This document shows, in pieces, positions 34,329 through 43,522 of a DNA stretch of 64,000 nucleotides. Where the stretch lies: NCBI RefSeq assembly GCF_024295805.1, contig NZ_JANCLX010000022.1, positions 1 through 64,000 on the forward strand, given 5' to 3'. How positions within the stretch are numbered: position 1 is the first letter of the stretch; each line of letters starts with the position of its first letter. The notes beneath the pieces are model-generated. The model saw only the letters and a list, made by a program, of their open reading frames with translations. It had not been told where the DNA came from and searched no databases. Made by a program: the position numbers and the translations under genes. This DNA is from Streptomyces cucumeris (GTDB taxonomy: Bacteria; Actinomycetota; Actinomycetes; Streptomycetales; Streptomycetaceae).

Positions 34329-36470
34329 GTGCCAGCAGACCGGCAGAGCGACGAGGCGGGGCGAGGGCCGCTCTGGTCGGAGCCGGGCACCCTGCTGGAG
34401 CGGGTGGCGGTGGCCGTCTTCGCGGTGGATGAGTCCGACCGCGTCTGCTACTGGGGGCCGGGCGCGCAGGACCTCTTCGGCTACCGCTCCCAGGAGGCGC
34501 TGTCGCAGCCCGGCGAGATGCTCTTCACCGGTCCGTCCGACGGGGTGGCCGGATCGTGGACCCGGCTGGTGGAGCGGGGGCGTACCCAGGGCTACTGGCG
34601 CGGCCGGGTGCGCGCCCGCCACCGGGACGGCAGTGACCTCGACGCGGCGTTCCGGGTCTTCCCGGTGGCCGGTGTGGGCGGCCGGACGGTGGTGCTCGCC
34701 CTGGGCAGCAGAGGCGATGAACTGGACCGGGTGAAGACCAACCTGGCCTTCCTCGACGTGCTCTTCCAGAGCTGCCCCATCGGTCTGGTGATGTTCGACG
34801 AGGACCTGCGCTACGCCCACGTCAACCAGACCCTCGCCGACATGGACGGACTCCCCGTCGAAGCCCATCTGGGGCGCCATGTCGACGAGGTCGTGATCGC
34901 CTCGGACAACGGCGAGTACGCGGCCATGCTGAGCGCCGTGGCCGAGGTGGGACGGCCGATCGTGGGCACCCTGGTGGGAGTGCGCACCAAGGGGCACCCG
35001 GACACCGACCAGGTGTGGTCGGTGTCCCTCTTCCCGCTCTCGCGCCCCGGCGGCATCCGTTTCTTCGGGGTGGGCGGGGTGATGGTCGATGTGACCGACC
35101 GGGAACAGGCCCTGGTCGAGGCGTCCGCCGCCCGGCAGCGGCTGGCCCTGCTGGACCGGGCGGCCGCCCGGATCGGCACCACCCTGGACACCAGGATCAC
35201 CGGGCAGGAGGTCGTCGACGTCACCGTCCCGGACTTCTGCGACGGCGCGGTGGTGGAGGTGATGCGATCCCCGGAGGAAGGGCTGGACTTCGACCCGGAC
35301 CGGCCCCTGGTCACCCGGCGGATCGCCGCCGAGACCATCCTGCCGCCGCCCGCCACCGAACTGGTCGGCGGGCTCGATGTGGTGACGTATCCGACCGGGT
35401 CGATCATCCACGAGGTGCTGCGGACGGGACGGCCGACGCTGGCCCGGGTGGACGACGACTTCCTGAACCGCACCGTGCTCACCGAGGAGCGGGCCCGGCT
35501 GCTGCACGACAGCGGTCTGTCCAGTCTGCTCTTCGCGCCCCTCATCGCCCGCAAGACCGTCCAGGGCATCGCCGTCTTCGGGCGGTCCTCGTCCCGGCCG
35601 GGCTTCACCGAGCAGGACCGCGGCCTGGCCGGGGAACTGGCCTCCCGGGCCGCGCTGTGCCTGGACAACGCCCGGCTGTACAACCAGGAGCGGGACATCG
35701 CGCTCCGGCTCCAGCGCGCGCTGCTGCCCAACTCCCTGGCGAACAGCCCGTATGTGCACATCGCCCACCGCTATCTGCCCGGCGGGCGCATCACCGAGGT
35801 GGGCGGCGACTGGTACGACGTGATCGGGCTGCCCGCCCACCGCGTCGCCCTGGTGGTGGGCGACGTCATGGGCCACGGGATCCCCGCCGCCACCGCCATG
35901 GGGCGATTGCGCATCACCGCCAGCGCACTGGCGCGCCACGATCCCGAACCCAGTGAACTCCTCGCCGAACTCGACCAGTTCGCCCGGGAGTCCAACATCG
36001 AACTGGCCACCTGTCTGTACGCCGTCTACGACCCCACCACCGGACATCTGCGCCTCGCCAGCGCAGGACACCCACCGCCCCTGGTGCTGCGCCCGGACCA
36101 CCGGGTCGACCTGCTGGACGAAGTGCTGGGCGTGCCGCTGGGCATCGGCGGCTGCCGGTTCCGCACCGCCGACGCCGAACTGCCCGAGGACTCGGTCTTC
36201 GTGCTGTACACCGACGGGCTGATCGAGGGCCGCACCCATGACGTGGGGAAGGGGCTCGACGCGCTCCGCTCCCAGGTGCACCTGGCCCCCGACGGGCTGG
36301 AGGCCGCCGCCGACCGCATCCTGGACCATATGGTGCCCGGGGACCCGGCCGACGACACCGTCCTGGTCCTGGCCCGGGTGCACCGGACACCCCGGCGCGC
36401 GGACCCGGTCGCCCGGCGCTGGTCGCGCTTCCGGACCCCGCACCGCATGTCGCACCGCACCTCGCACTGA
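34329..36470 (+). CDS. PAS-PAS-GAF-SpoIIE PP2C phosphatase
   Basis: A 713-residue cytosolic phosphatase of the RsbU/SpoIIE type. Two PAS domains lie at about 20-120 (VFAVDESDRVCYWGPGAQDLFGY) and about 135-260 (VMFDEDLRYAHVNQTLADMDG). A GAF domain follows (about 270-450). The PP2C domain (about 465-690) has EVGGDWYDVIGLP, VGDVMGHGIPAATAMG, ASAGHPPPLVLRPDH and DDTVLVLARV. GTG 34329 is preceded by GGAGGG at seven bases. It probably dephosphorylates an anti-anti-sigma factor in response to redox or small-molecule input. The tail is Arg/His-rich. Confidence 0.87.
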   Translation: MPADRQSDEAGRGPLWSEPGTLLERVAVAVFAVDESDRVCYWGPGAQDLFGYRSQEALSQPGEMLFTGPSDGVAGSWTRLVERGRTQGYWRGRVRARHRDGSDLDAAFRVFPVAGVGGRTVVLALGSRGDELDRVKTNLAFLDVLFQSCPIGLVMFDEDLRYAHVNQTLADMDGLPVEAHLGRHVDEVVIASDNGEYAAMLSAVAEVGRPIVGTLVGVRTKGHPDTDQVWSVSLFPLSRPGGIRFFGVGGVMVDVTDREQALVEASAARQRLALLDRAAARIGTTLDTRITGQEVVDVTVPDFCDGAVVEVMRSPEEGLDFDPDRPLVTRRIAAETILPPPATELVGGLDVVTYPTGSIIHEVLRTGRPTLARVDDDFLNRTVLTEERARLLHDSGLSSLLFAPLIARKTVQGIAVFGRSSSRPGFTEQDRGLAGELASRAALCLDNARLYNQERDIALRLQRALLPNSLANSPYVHIAHRYLPGGRITEVGGDWYDVIGLPAHRVALVVGDVMGHGIPAATAMGRLRITASALARHDPEPSELLAELDQFARESNIELATCLYAVYDPTTGHLRLASAGHPPPLVLRPDHRVDLLDEVLGVPLGIGGCRFRTADAELPEDSVFVLYTDGLIEGRTHDVGKGLDALRSQVHLAPDGLEAAADRILDHMVPGDPADDTVLVLARVHRTPRRADPVARRWSRFRTPHRMSHRTSH

Positions 36471-36487
36471 GCGCGGCTGCGGTACAG

Positions 36488-36742
36488 TGACAGCGTCCTG
36501 TTGTCTCCGATAGAGGTGGACGTTGCGCATCTGAGGTCCGCGATCACCGCGCGGTACGGCACCCGCCGTACGCCCGTCACCCCGCGGCCGGTTTCTCCGG
36601 CCCCGTGACCCTCCGCGTGGATCCGACCTCGGTGCCCCAGCCGTCCCTCGTCCTTCGCAGGGCAGCCCCTTCCCATGGCTCGGCCGCCGCGTGGTGCTCG
36701 CACACCAAGCCCCCTTTCCGCGCTGACGACTGCGAGAACCAC
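36488..36742 (+). promoter_or_regulatory. Structured leader of the ABC-F gene, possible attenuator
   Basis: A tentative promoter (TGACAG 36488, GATAGA 36509) precedes a leader of about 220 nt. It holds a 7-bp hairpin GTACGGC-ACCC-GCCGTAC (36554-36571) and a larger two-part hairpin at 36576-36609 (GTCAC...GGCCGG-TTTCT-CCGGCC...GTGAC). ABC-F resistance genes are often controlled by ribosome-mediated attenuation in such leaders. No T-run follows the hairpin and no leader peptide is certain. Confidence 0.4.
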
Positions 36743-38404
36743 ATGGCCCACACCACCGTGCCCGGCACCTCCGTGACCTGCTCCGCACTGAGCTTCCAGT
36801 GGCCCGACGGCACCCCGGTCTTCGACGGACTCTCCCTGACCATCGGCCGCGGCCGCACCGGCCTGGTCGGCACCAACGGCACCGGCAAATCCACCCTGCT
36901 GAGGCTGCTCGCCGGGCGGCTGCGACCCGCCCGGGGGACGGTGACCGTCGGCGGCACCCTGGCCCACCTCCCGCAGAACCTCACCCTCGACACCACACTC
37001 CGCGTCGACCAGGCCCTCGGTATCGCCCGGCGCCGCGCCGCGCTGCGCGCCATCGAGGCCGGGGAGGTGGACGAGGCGCACTTCGAGGCCCTCGGCGACG
37101 ACTGGGACGTCGAGGAACGCGCCCTCGCCACCCTGGGCTCCCTTGGGCTCGACGGCATCGGACTCGACCGTGCCGTCGGCGAGATGTCCGGCGGGGAGAC
37201 CGTCCTGCTGCGCCTGGCCGCGCTGCTGCTGGAGCGCCCCGATGTGCTGCTGCTCGACGAACCCACCAACAACCTCGACCTGTTCGCGCGTCGCCGCCTC
37301 TACGAGGCCGTGGACTCCTGGCGCTCCGGGGTGCTGGTCGTGGTCAGCCACGACCGCGAACTGCTGGAGCGGGTGGACCGGGTGGCCGAACTCCGCTCCG
37401 GCGCGGTGAGCTGGTACGGCGGTGGCTGGTCCGCCTACCAGGAGGCCGTGGCCACCCAGCAGGAGGCGGCCGCCCGCACCCTGCGTGCCGCCGAGGCCGA
37501 CGTCCGCCGCCAGAAGCGCGAACTGGAGGAGACCCACATCAAAGTGGCCCGCCGTCAGCGCCAGAGCAAGAAACTGGACGCCCAGCGCAGGGCACCGAGG
37601 ATCGTCGCCGGAGAACGCAAACGGTCCGCCCAGGAGTCCGGCGACAAGCTCCGCGGACTCCACGAGGGCCGGCTCGAGGAGGCGCGTGAACGCCGGGAGG
37701 AGGCCGCGGACGCCATCCGCGACGACGCCGAGATCCGGGTGTCCCTGCCGCACACCGCCGTACCCGCGGGGCGCACCGTGCTGAGCCTGGACGGACTGCG
37801 CCTCCGCCACGGCAGGCTGCGCGAGGGCACCCTGAAGGTGCACGGTCCCGAACGCATCGCGCTGGTCGGCCGCAACGGAGCGGGCAAGACCACCCTGCTG
37901 CGCACCCTGACCGGCGAACTCGCCCCGCTGTCCGGCGAGGCCAGGGCATGGGTGCCGCTGCGCTTCCTGCCCCAGCGCCTCGATGTGCTGGACGGAGAAC
38001 TGAGCGTGGCGGCCAATGTGGCCCGGACCGCACCCGGGGTGACGGACCAGCACATCCGCGCGCAGCTCGCGCGGTTCCTGTTCAAGGGGGCGCGGGCGGA
38101 ACAGCGGGCGGCCACCCTCTCCGGAGGGGAGCGCTTCCGCGCCGCCCTCGCGGCGACCATGCTCGCCGCCCCGGCCCCCCAGTTGCTGATGCTGGACGAA
38201 CCCACCAACAACCTGGACACGGCCAGTGTCCGCCAGCTGACCGGCGCGCTCGACTCCTTTCAGGGCGCCCTGCTCATCGCCTCGCACGACCTGCCGTTTC
38301 TGCGCTCGGTCGGCATCACCCGCTGGCTGCTCCTCGGGGAGGAACTCCAGGAGACCAGCGCCGAGGAGGTGGAGGAACTGCTCGCGGCGCCGGATGCCGT
38401 CTAG
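36743..38404 (+). CDS. ABC-F family ATPase (ribosome-protection / translation factor type)
   Basis: A 553-residue soluble protein with two ABC domains and no membrane segment. Walker A motifs are GTNGTGKST (about 42-50) and GRNGAGKTT (about 374-382). Signatures are MSGGETVLLRLA and LSGGERFRAALA; both Walker B segments read LDEPTNNLD. A charged interdomain linker (about 230-330) enters the ribosomal P-site region in studied members. Actinomycete relatives give self-resistance to ribosome-targeting antibiotics or act as translation factors; the class cannot be set by eye. ATG 36743 begins directly at the conserved N-terminal strand. No biosynthetic cluster for a ribosome inhibitor is beside it. 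Confidence 0.87.
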   Translation: MAHTTVPGTSVTCSALSFQWPDGTPVFDGLSLTIGRGRTGLVGTNGTGKSTLLRLLAGRLRPARGTVTVGGTLAHLPQNLTLDTTLRVDQALGIARRRAALRAIEAGEVDEAHFEALGDDWDVEERALATLGSLGLDGIGLDRAVGEMSGGETVLLRLAALLLERPDVLLLDEPTNNLDLFARRRLYEAVDSWRSGVLVVVSHDRELLERVDRVAELRSGAVSWYGGGWSAYQEAVATQQEAAARTLRAAEADVRRQKRELEETHIKVARRQRQSKKLDAQRRAPRIVAGERKRSAQESGDKLRGLHEGRLEEARERREEAADAIRDDAEIRVSLPHTAVPAGRTVLSLDGLRLRHGRLREGTLKVHGPERIALVGRNGAGKTTLLRTLTGELAPLSGEARAWVPLRFLPQRLDVLDGELSVAANVARTAPGVTDQHIRAQLARFLFKGARAEQRAATLSGGERFRAALAATMLAAPAPQLLMLDEPTNNLDTASVRQLTGALDSFQGALLIASHDLPFLRSVGITRWLLLGEELQETSAEEVEELLAAPDAV

Positions 38405-39507
38405 CCCCGCCGGACGGCCACCACGGCGGCATCGTCGCCGAGGTGGCCGTCGATGTGCGCGATGAGGTCCTCGCGCAGCCGGCGCACCACCGCGTCGGGA
38501 CGGCGCTGGGTCCAGCCGGCGGCCCGTTCGGCCAGCGGGTAGAAGACGCCCTCGGCGTCGCGGGCCTCGACCACCCCGTCGGTGTAGAGCAGCAGTTGCT
38601 CACCGCGCTCGAAGGGGAACGTCTCGGCCTGGTAGTCGGACGTCCCGTTGAGTCCGCCCAGCCCCAGCGGCAGGTGGTGGGCGCCGGGGTGGAGCGCGCT
38701 GACACCGTCCCGGCCGAGCCGCAGGGCCGGGGGATGGCCGCAGCTGATGACGTGGACGACCGGCTCCTCGTCGGGGATGTCCAGCAGCATGGCGGTGGCG
38801 AAGGACTCCTCGGTGTCCGCGTCGTCCCGGGCCCGCCACTGCGCGCTGTCCCAGCGCATCGCGCCGTCCAGATGGACGGCGAGGTTGCGCAGGGTGGCCT
38901 GGCGGTGGGCGGCCGCGCGGAAGGCGCCCAGCAGCAGCGCGGCGTGGCTGATCGCGGCCAGTCCCTTGCCCCGGACGTCCGCGATCAGCAGCCGGGTGCT
39001 GTGCGCGGTGCGGGCCGCCGCGTACAGATCGCCGCCCATCTCGGCCTCCGCCTCCGCGGGCAGATAGAGGTGCGCGATCTCCAGCGGGCCGCTGCGGTTC
39101 GGCAGCGGGCGCAGCAGGACGTGCTGGGCGGCCTCCGCCACCGAGGTCATCCGGTGCAGTTTCCGCTCCCGGCGGTCCCGGACCAGGCAGAACCCCACGA
39201 GCAGGGTGGACACCAGGAGCAGCGCGCCGATCTGCGCCTGGATGTTGGCGGTGTCGAGCACTCCCCGCTCCACCCCGATCGCCACCTGGGTGGCCACCGC
39301 GAGGGCCCCGATCAGGGCGGTCAGCCGGGCACCGGCGAAGGCCACGGTGATCGCGGGTGCCGCGACCAGCAGCGGTCCGAGGTGGATATGGGACGGCGAC
39401 AGGATGTCCACCACGAACACCACGGCGATCAGCCCGAGCGGCAGCACCACCGTCGTACAGCCCGGCTGCCAGCAACGGCGGAGGGAGGTCAGCGGCCGGA
39501 GGGGCAT
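38401..39507 (-). CDS. Membrane-anchored SpoIIE-type PP2C phosphatase
   Basis: A 368-residue phosphatase. The N-terminal third has about three to four TM helices (20-110), then a short coiled segment and a PP2C/SpoIIE domain (about 145-365). Metal-site blocks are EMGGDLYAAART, IADVRGKGLAAIS, ISCGHPPALRLGR and GDDAAVVAVRRG. It matches a group widespread in Streptomyces whose targets are unknown. The stop codon overlaps the ABC-F stop on the other strand, so the two genes converge with no room for a separate terminator. Confidence 0.85.
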   Translation of the reverse strand: MPLRPLTSLRRCWQPGCTTVVLPLGLIAVVFVVDILSPSHIHLGPLLVAAPAITVAFAGARLTALIGALAVATQVAIGVERGVLDTANIQAQIGALLLVSTLLVGFCLVRDRRERKLHRMTSVAEAAQHVLLRPLPNRSGPLEIAHLYLPAEAEAEMGGDLYAAARTAHSTRLLIADVRGKGLAAISHAALLLGAFRAAAHRQATLRNLAVHLDGAMRWDSAQWRARDDADTEESFATAMLLDIPDEEPVVHVISCGHPPALRLGRDGVSALHPGAHHLPLGLGGLNGTSDYQAETFPFERGEQLLLYTDGVVEARDAEGVFYPLAERAAGWTQRRPDAVVRRLREDLIAHIDGHLGDDAAVVAVRRG

Positions 39508-39564
39508 GACTCCAGCATGCCCGCCCGGCCCGCACCGCGTCGCAGGGCCCGGCGACCGGGACCG

Positions 39565-41361
39565 TCAGCGCACCGGGAAGGTGAACCAGTGCAGCCCCAC
39601 GAAGGGCGGGCGGCCGGTGGCGTCCGAGGAGAACCGGAGGTAGACGGTGTGCACCCCCGTGGTGCGGGTGATGTTCGTCGGGACTGTGCGCCAGGCGGTC
39701 CGGCCGCCGGTGGTGTCCACCGTGAAGGTGCCGATGGGGGAGCTGGAGGGGGTGTCGAGGTGGACGGCGACCAGCCCGCTCACCCCGTTCGCGGCGTCGG
39801 AGGCGACCCGGGCCCGGAACTGGCTCGACCCGTCGCCGAAGTCCACGTCGTCGTAGCGCAGATACGCGCCGTCGGCCAGCTCGGCGACCTGGCGGCCGCC
39901 TCCTCCGGAGCCGGTGTCCCCGGTGGCCGGGCCGACCTCCGCGTCGCCCAGGGAAGCCGCGTCGAAGGTGTCCGCCGCGATGACCGAGGTGGCGGAGACG
40001 GTGTCCGGCACGGGCCGGGCGGGGGCCGTGGTGTGCCGGGCGCGGGTCGCCGGGGCGGTGGGTGCGGACGTGGCGGAGCCGTCGGACGGCCCGGATGTCG
40101 GGGTGGTGCCCCGGGCGGGCTCCGAGGGGGACACCCCGCCGGTGGCGGGCGGGGTGAGGGGCGCGGGGGTGTCCCGCCGCGCACCGGAGTCCGTGGTGGT
40201 GCCGGGGGACACCAGCAGTACGGCGACCGTGGCCACCACGGCGGAAGTCGTCAGCGTCGCGGCCAGCGCCCGCGTCACGGGGATCCGCCGGGTGGACACC
40301 CCGGTACCGGGACCGTCCGTGCCCCGCGGGGTGTCCGGGCCGGCCGGGGGAGTGGCGGGGCCACCGCCGTCCCCGTCCCCGGCCCCGGCCCCGGCCCCGG
40401 GGGCGTCGGCGAGGCGCACGGTGGCCGGCCGGGCGGACGGAACGCCTGTGGCGGCTTCGGTGGCCTCCTGTCCGCCGGGGGCCGGACGGGAGGCGAGATA
40501 GGCGAGCCCGCCCCACGGCAGCAGACCTTCGGCGAGCACCTGCGCCGGGCGCTCGCCCAGCCCGACCAGCACGTTCAGCACCCGGGAACACTGGGAGCAG
40601 CGGGCCAGATGGCCTTCCAGATCGCCGCTGCGGTGCACTCCGGCGCGGCGCGCTGCCGCGTCCAGCAGACCGCAGAACCGCCCGCAGTCGTCCTCCGCGG
40701 CCTGGGCCGCGTACGCCCAGAAGTACGCGTCGCGGTAGGACCGCAGCGCGCGCTTGCGCAGGGAGGGCAGCCGTTCCGGCTCCACCCCCAGCAGCAGTGC
40801 CGTCGGTGCGCCGGTCTCCCCGTCGACGGCCGTGTGCCAGAGAACGGCCTGGGTGCGGCCCGGGAGGTTGCGGAAACCGCGCAGCATCAGCGACCGGTTC
40901 TCCAGCAGCCGTGCGGTGGGTGCCGGGTCGGACAGGGCCGCGAGGGAGGTGTCCAGCCAGGCCGCGAAGTCCGGTGCCACATCGGTGCGGCGACGGGTGG
41001 CGGCCCAGGCGGCGGCCGTGCGGTAGCCGAGGATCAGCAGGTGGTGGCGCCATGCCTCGCGCGGCTCCCGGGAGGTCCGCACGGTGTGCCGGGCCTGTTC
41101 GAAGACCTCGTCGGCCAGTTCCTCGGCCGTGAGGCGGTCGCGGCAGCAGATGCGGGCGTAGGACCGGACGGCGGCGAGGTGGCGGCGCCGGAACTCCTCG
41201 GCCGCCTCCTCCGCCGCCGGTGCGGGGGAGGGCGGGTCGTCGGGTGTGTCGGTGGTGTCCTCTAAGGGGCGGCCACCGGCGATCAGCCGTATGAGATCGG
41301 TGTCGGACCGGGGACTGCCGGTGGGGCGTACCGATGGTTCACAAGCGTCGAGCTGCGACAC
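39565..41361 (-). CDS. Sigma-factor-like / zinc-finger / TM / CBM6-like fusion protein
   Basis: A 598-residue single chain. Residues about 35-230 look like an ECF sigma factor: region 2 around FRRRHLAAVRSYARICC and LADEVFEQA, region 4-like around LPGRTQAVLWHT and LLLGVEPERLPSLRKRALRSYR. Residues about 245-285 carry an anti-sigma-type HLARCSQC zinc motif. After a Pro/Gly/Asp linker comes one TM segment (about 365-385), a Thr/Pro/Ser stalk and a C-terminal CBM6-like beta sandwich (about 465-598; GAYLRYDDVDFGDGSSQFRA, VYLRFSSD). GTG 41361 is the likeliest start but its ribosome site is modest. It may be a membrane-tethered regulator sensing carbohydrate outside. Confidence 0.7.
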   Translation of the reverse strand: MSQLDACEPSVRPTGSPRSDTDLIRLIAGGRPLEDTTDTPDDPPSPAPAAEEAAEEFRRRHLAAVRSYARICCRDRLTAEELADEVFEQARHTVRTSREPREAWRHHLLILGYRTAAAWAATRRRTDVAPDFAAWLDTSLAALSDPAPTARLLENRSLMLRGFRNLPGRTQAVLWHTAVDGETGAPTALLLGVEPERLPSLRKRALRSYRDAYFWAYAAQAAEDDCGRFCGLLDAAARRAGVHRSGDLEGHLARCSQCSRVLNVLVGLGERPAQVLAEGLLPWGGLAYLASRPAPGGQEATEAATGVPSARPATVRLADAPGAGAGAGDGDGGGPATPPAGPDTPRGTDGPGTGVSTRRIPVTRALAATLTTSAVVATVAVLLVSPGTTTDSGARRDTPAPLTPPATGGVSPSEPARGTTPTSGPSDGSATSAPTAPATRARHTTAPARPVPDTVSATSVIAADTFDAASLGDAEVGPATGDTGSGGGGRQVAELADGAYLRYDDVDFGDGSSQFRARVASDAANGVSGLVAVHLDTPSSSPIGTFTVDTTGGRTAWRTVPTNITRTTGVHTVYLRFSSDATGRPPFVGLHWFTFPVR

Positions 41362-41574
41362 GTCTCCGACTCCCTCGTCCGGGCGGGCCCGATTCCCCGG
41401 TGTACCGCACTCCGGGCCGCGCTGGCCTGGGGAAGTTAGCAGAGCGGATCGGTGGTCAAAAAGACTTCGGAACAGGCTTACGGCGCACGCGAGTTGGCGC
41501 GCGCCCCCTTGTGCGCCGTAGGTCTGGACCACGCGGCGAACCGTGGTGGTGTCCGGTGCCGGTGCCGGGCGGTG

Positions 41575-42198
41575 TCAGTAGCCGCGGCGCACGTTGTCGG
41601 CGGTGGCGGCGTCGCGCCGCTCCGCCCGGCGCTGCCGTTCCACGGCCAGCTCGCCCAGCGCGTCGTCCACGGCCGTGAGCACGGTGGCCGTCGCCACGTC
41701 GTCCACCCGTGTCACGGTGGGCGAGCCGGGTCCGGCCGGGTCGTCGATCCCGACCGCCGCGGCGAGTGTCGCGAGGACGGGTTCGTCCGAGCGCAGCCGG
41801 TGCTCCGCGCGACGGCGGGCGGTGGAGTCGACGAGCACCAGCTCGTCGGTGTGGAAGACCACCCATCGGCGGTGCCGCTCCCGGACCGCGTCCCCGTCCG
41901 CCTCCAGCGTGCCCAGATACGCCTCCGGCAGCCCGCGGCCCCTGCGCCACAGCCATTCGCCGACCGGTTCGTACGGCGGTTCCCGGGTGAGGGAGGCGGC
42001 GGCCTGGTCCAGCATCCGGTCCGCCAGGGGCAGTGGCGGGCCCGGCACGATGCGCTCGCCGTCCAGCCCGATGGCCCGGGCGTCCAGGAGATCGATGGCC
42101 TCGGCGCCCGCCAGCGCGAGCGACAGGTCGCCGCGGTCGACGGACCGGCTGGACGCCATGTCCATGGCCATGATCAGCAGATCCCGTGGTGTGGTCAT
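41575..42198 (-). CDS. GPP34 (GOLPH3/Vps74-like) family protein
   Basis: A 207-residue, mostly helical protein of the GPP34 family, whose eukaryotic members bind phosphatidylinositol-4-phosphate. The pattern DLLIMAMDMASSRS near the start (LLLLAL in the family), SLALAGAEAIDLLDARAIGL and the central WVVFHTDELVLVDSTARRRAEHRLR are diagnostic. In Streptomyces these are common with no known role, sometimes near conservon or membrane genes. ATG 42198; the frame is open upstream without support. No signal peptide. Confidence 0.8.
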   Translation of the reverse strand: MTTPRDLLIMAMDMASSRSVDRGDLSLALAGAEAIDLLDARAIGLDGERIVPGPPLPLADRMLDQAAASLTREPPYEPVGEWLWRRGRGLPEAYLGTLEADGDAVRERHRRWVVFHTDELVLVDSTARRRAEHRLRSDEPVLATLAAAVGIDDPAGPGSPTVTRVDDVATATVLTAVDDALGELAVERQRRAERRDAATADNVRRGY

Positions 42199-42352
42199 GG
42201 ACGGCTCCCCGGCACCGGCCGCCCACCGCGGGGGGCGGCCGGACGGACGGTGGCGTGCGGACGCTCGGCCATGTGTCCAGCGTGCGACCGTGGCCGTGGC
42301 CGCGCAAACCACGGGCCGGAGGCGGGCGCGCCCGTTTCCCCGCCGGCGCCGG

Positions 42353-42829
42353 TCAGACCAGGGCTTCCACCTCGAGGAAGCGCCGGCCGCGCGGCCCGCG
42401 GTACTCCAGCGCCTCCCAGCCCAGCCGCCCCAGGACCGCGGCGCACTCCCGCAGCGCCTCCTGCGCGGCGTACCCGGCGCCGCTGCCGGACGGGCCCAGC
42501 CACTCGACCCGCACCACCCCGGACCGGTCCGCCGCGCACACCCGGTAGCCGGTCGTGACGCGGTGGCCGCCGGCGTCCACCGCCGAGGGACGCACACCGG
42601 CGGCCTCCAGGGCGAGCGACACCGCGCGCACCGGCTGGTGCCGCTCCCACGCGGCGGGCAGCGCTCCGGGGTCGGCGGAACCGGAGTTCATCAACCGCCG
42701 GATCTGCAGCAGCCCTTCGAACGCGGTCCGTACCGCGGCTTCCCGGCCGTCCTCGTCCCGGGCCCGTCCGTCGCCGGTGGCCACCTCGAAACCGTCGGAC
42801 GGACGGCCGCTGTCGTCCACGCCTCCCAC
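42353..42829 (-). CDS. Conserved hypothetical protein
   Basis: A 158-residue soluble protein I do not recognise. The C-terminal half shows alternating strands and helices (YRVCAADRSGVVRVEWLGP, AAQEALRECAAVLGRLGWEALEYRG) consistent with a small alpha/beta fold. GTG 42829 has AGGA about seven bases upstream. Separated by about 150 bp from the GPP34 gene in the same direction; no link is evident. Confidence 0.6.
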   Translation of the reverse strand: MGGVDDSGRPSDGFEVATGDGRARDEDGREAAVRTAFEGLLQIRRLMNSGSADPGALPAAWERHQPVRAVSLALEAAGVRPSAVDAGGHRVTTGYRVCAADRSGVVRVEWLGPSGSGAGYAAQEALRECAAVLGRLGWEALEYRGPRGRRFLEVEALV

Positions 42830-42984
42830 CCCGTCATCCTGTCAGACGCGCGCCCCGTGGCCGAGGGCCGTGACCGGAGTCCGAGGAGCGCATCTCCGGG
42901 GCGCCATCGGCTGATTACCGATGGAACAGACGGATGTGGCCGTTATGCCCTCGGGGACTCCTGAATGTCGCTACTGTGAGCCGC

Positions 42985-43341
42985 ATGGATGCCGGGAACG
43001 AGCACCCCGACGACGAATGGCCGCTCCCTCCTTCCTGGATGTGGGGCTGCGGGGAGTGCATCGAGCTGTACAAGGCGATGAAGCTGGCTCCCGAGGTCGT
43101 GGAGGCGGCGCTGGAGGAATTCGGGCCGGGGGTGGACTGCGATCCCAGCGACAGTGTGGTGACCACCCAGATCCGGCTGGCCCGGCATATCGCCGTGGAG
43201 CACGAGGAATTCCTCCCCGACGCCGACGAGTCGTGTGAGAAGTGCATGTCCGACCTGCGACGGCGCCTTCCGGAGCTGCTGGTCCTCGAGCACCGGGCGC
43301 GCCATGTCTTCGCGCCACCACGTATCGTCGGCCTGCTCTGA
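42985..43341 (+). CDS. Small CxxC-containing hypothetical protein
   Basis: A 118-residue protein with two CxxC pairs (CGEC near residue 20, CEKC near residue 85), suggesting one zinc site formed by distant pairs. The start motif EWPLPPSWMWGCGEC and a central helix PEVVEAALEEFG are distinctive. From memory, similar proteins are common near Streptomyces DNA-processing or phage-defence genes but without assigned function. ATG 42985 is chosen; GTG 42976 is also possible. Divergent from 42829. Confidence 0.6.
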   Translation: MDAGNEHPDDEWPLPPSWMWGCGECIELYKAMKLAPEVVEAALEEFGPGVDCDPSDSVVTTQIRLARHIAVEHEEFLPDADESCEKCMSDLRRRLPELLVLEHRARHVFAPPRIVGLL

Positions 43342-43522
43342 CACCGTGGAGCGGTGCGGTGACCCGCTGATGGGGCGTCATCGGCGGTGGACCCGGGCGA
43401 CACGTCCACCGCCGTACCTCCGTACCGGCCGCGCATAGGGAACAGTGGAGCCGCGGTGCCGCGGGGCGAGAGCCCCGGGGTGCCGTGGTCCAGGGCCCTT
43501 GTGCGCGGAAGGAGGCGCCGCC

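Noticed and set aside
36516..36608. 30-codon GTG-started leader peptide before the ABC-F gene
   Set aside because: It begins almost on the candidate -10 element and has no ribosome site, so it is mentioned only as part of the leader and not annotated as a gene.
34296..38287. Long minus-strand open frames opposite the PAS phosphatase and ABC-F genes
   Set aside because: They are antisense shadows of two genes with complete catalytic motifs.
37948..41265. 1105-codon open frame on the plus strand
   Set aside because: It starts inside the ABC-F gene and continues antisense to a phosphatase and the sigma fusion. Composition is low-complexity and no motif is seen.
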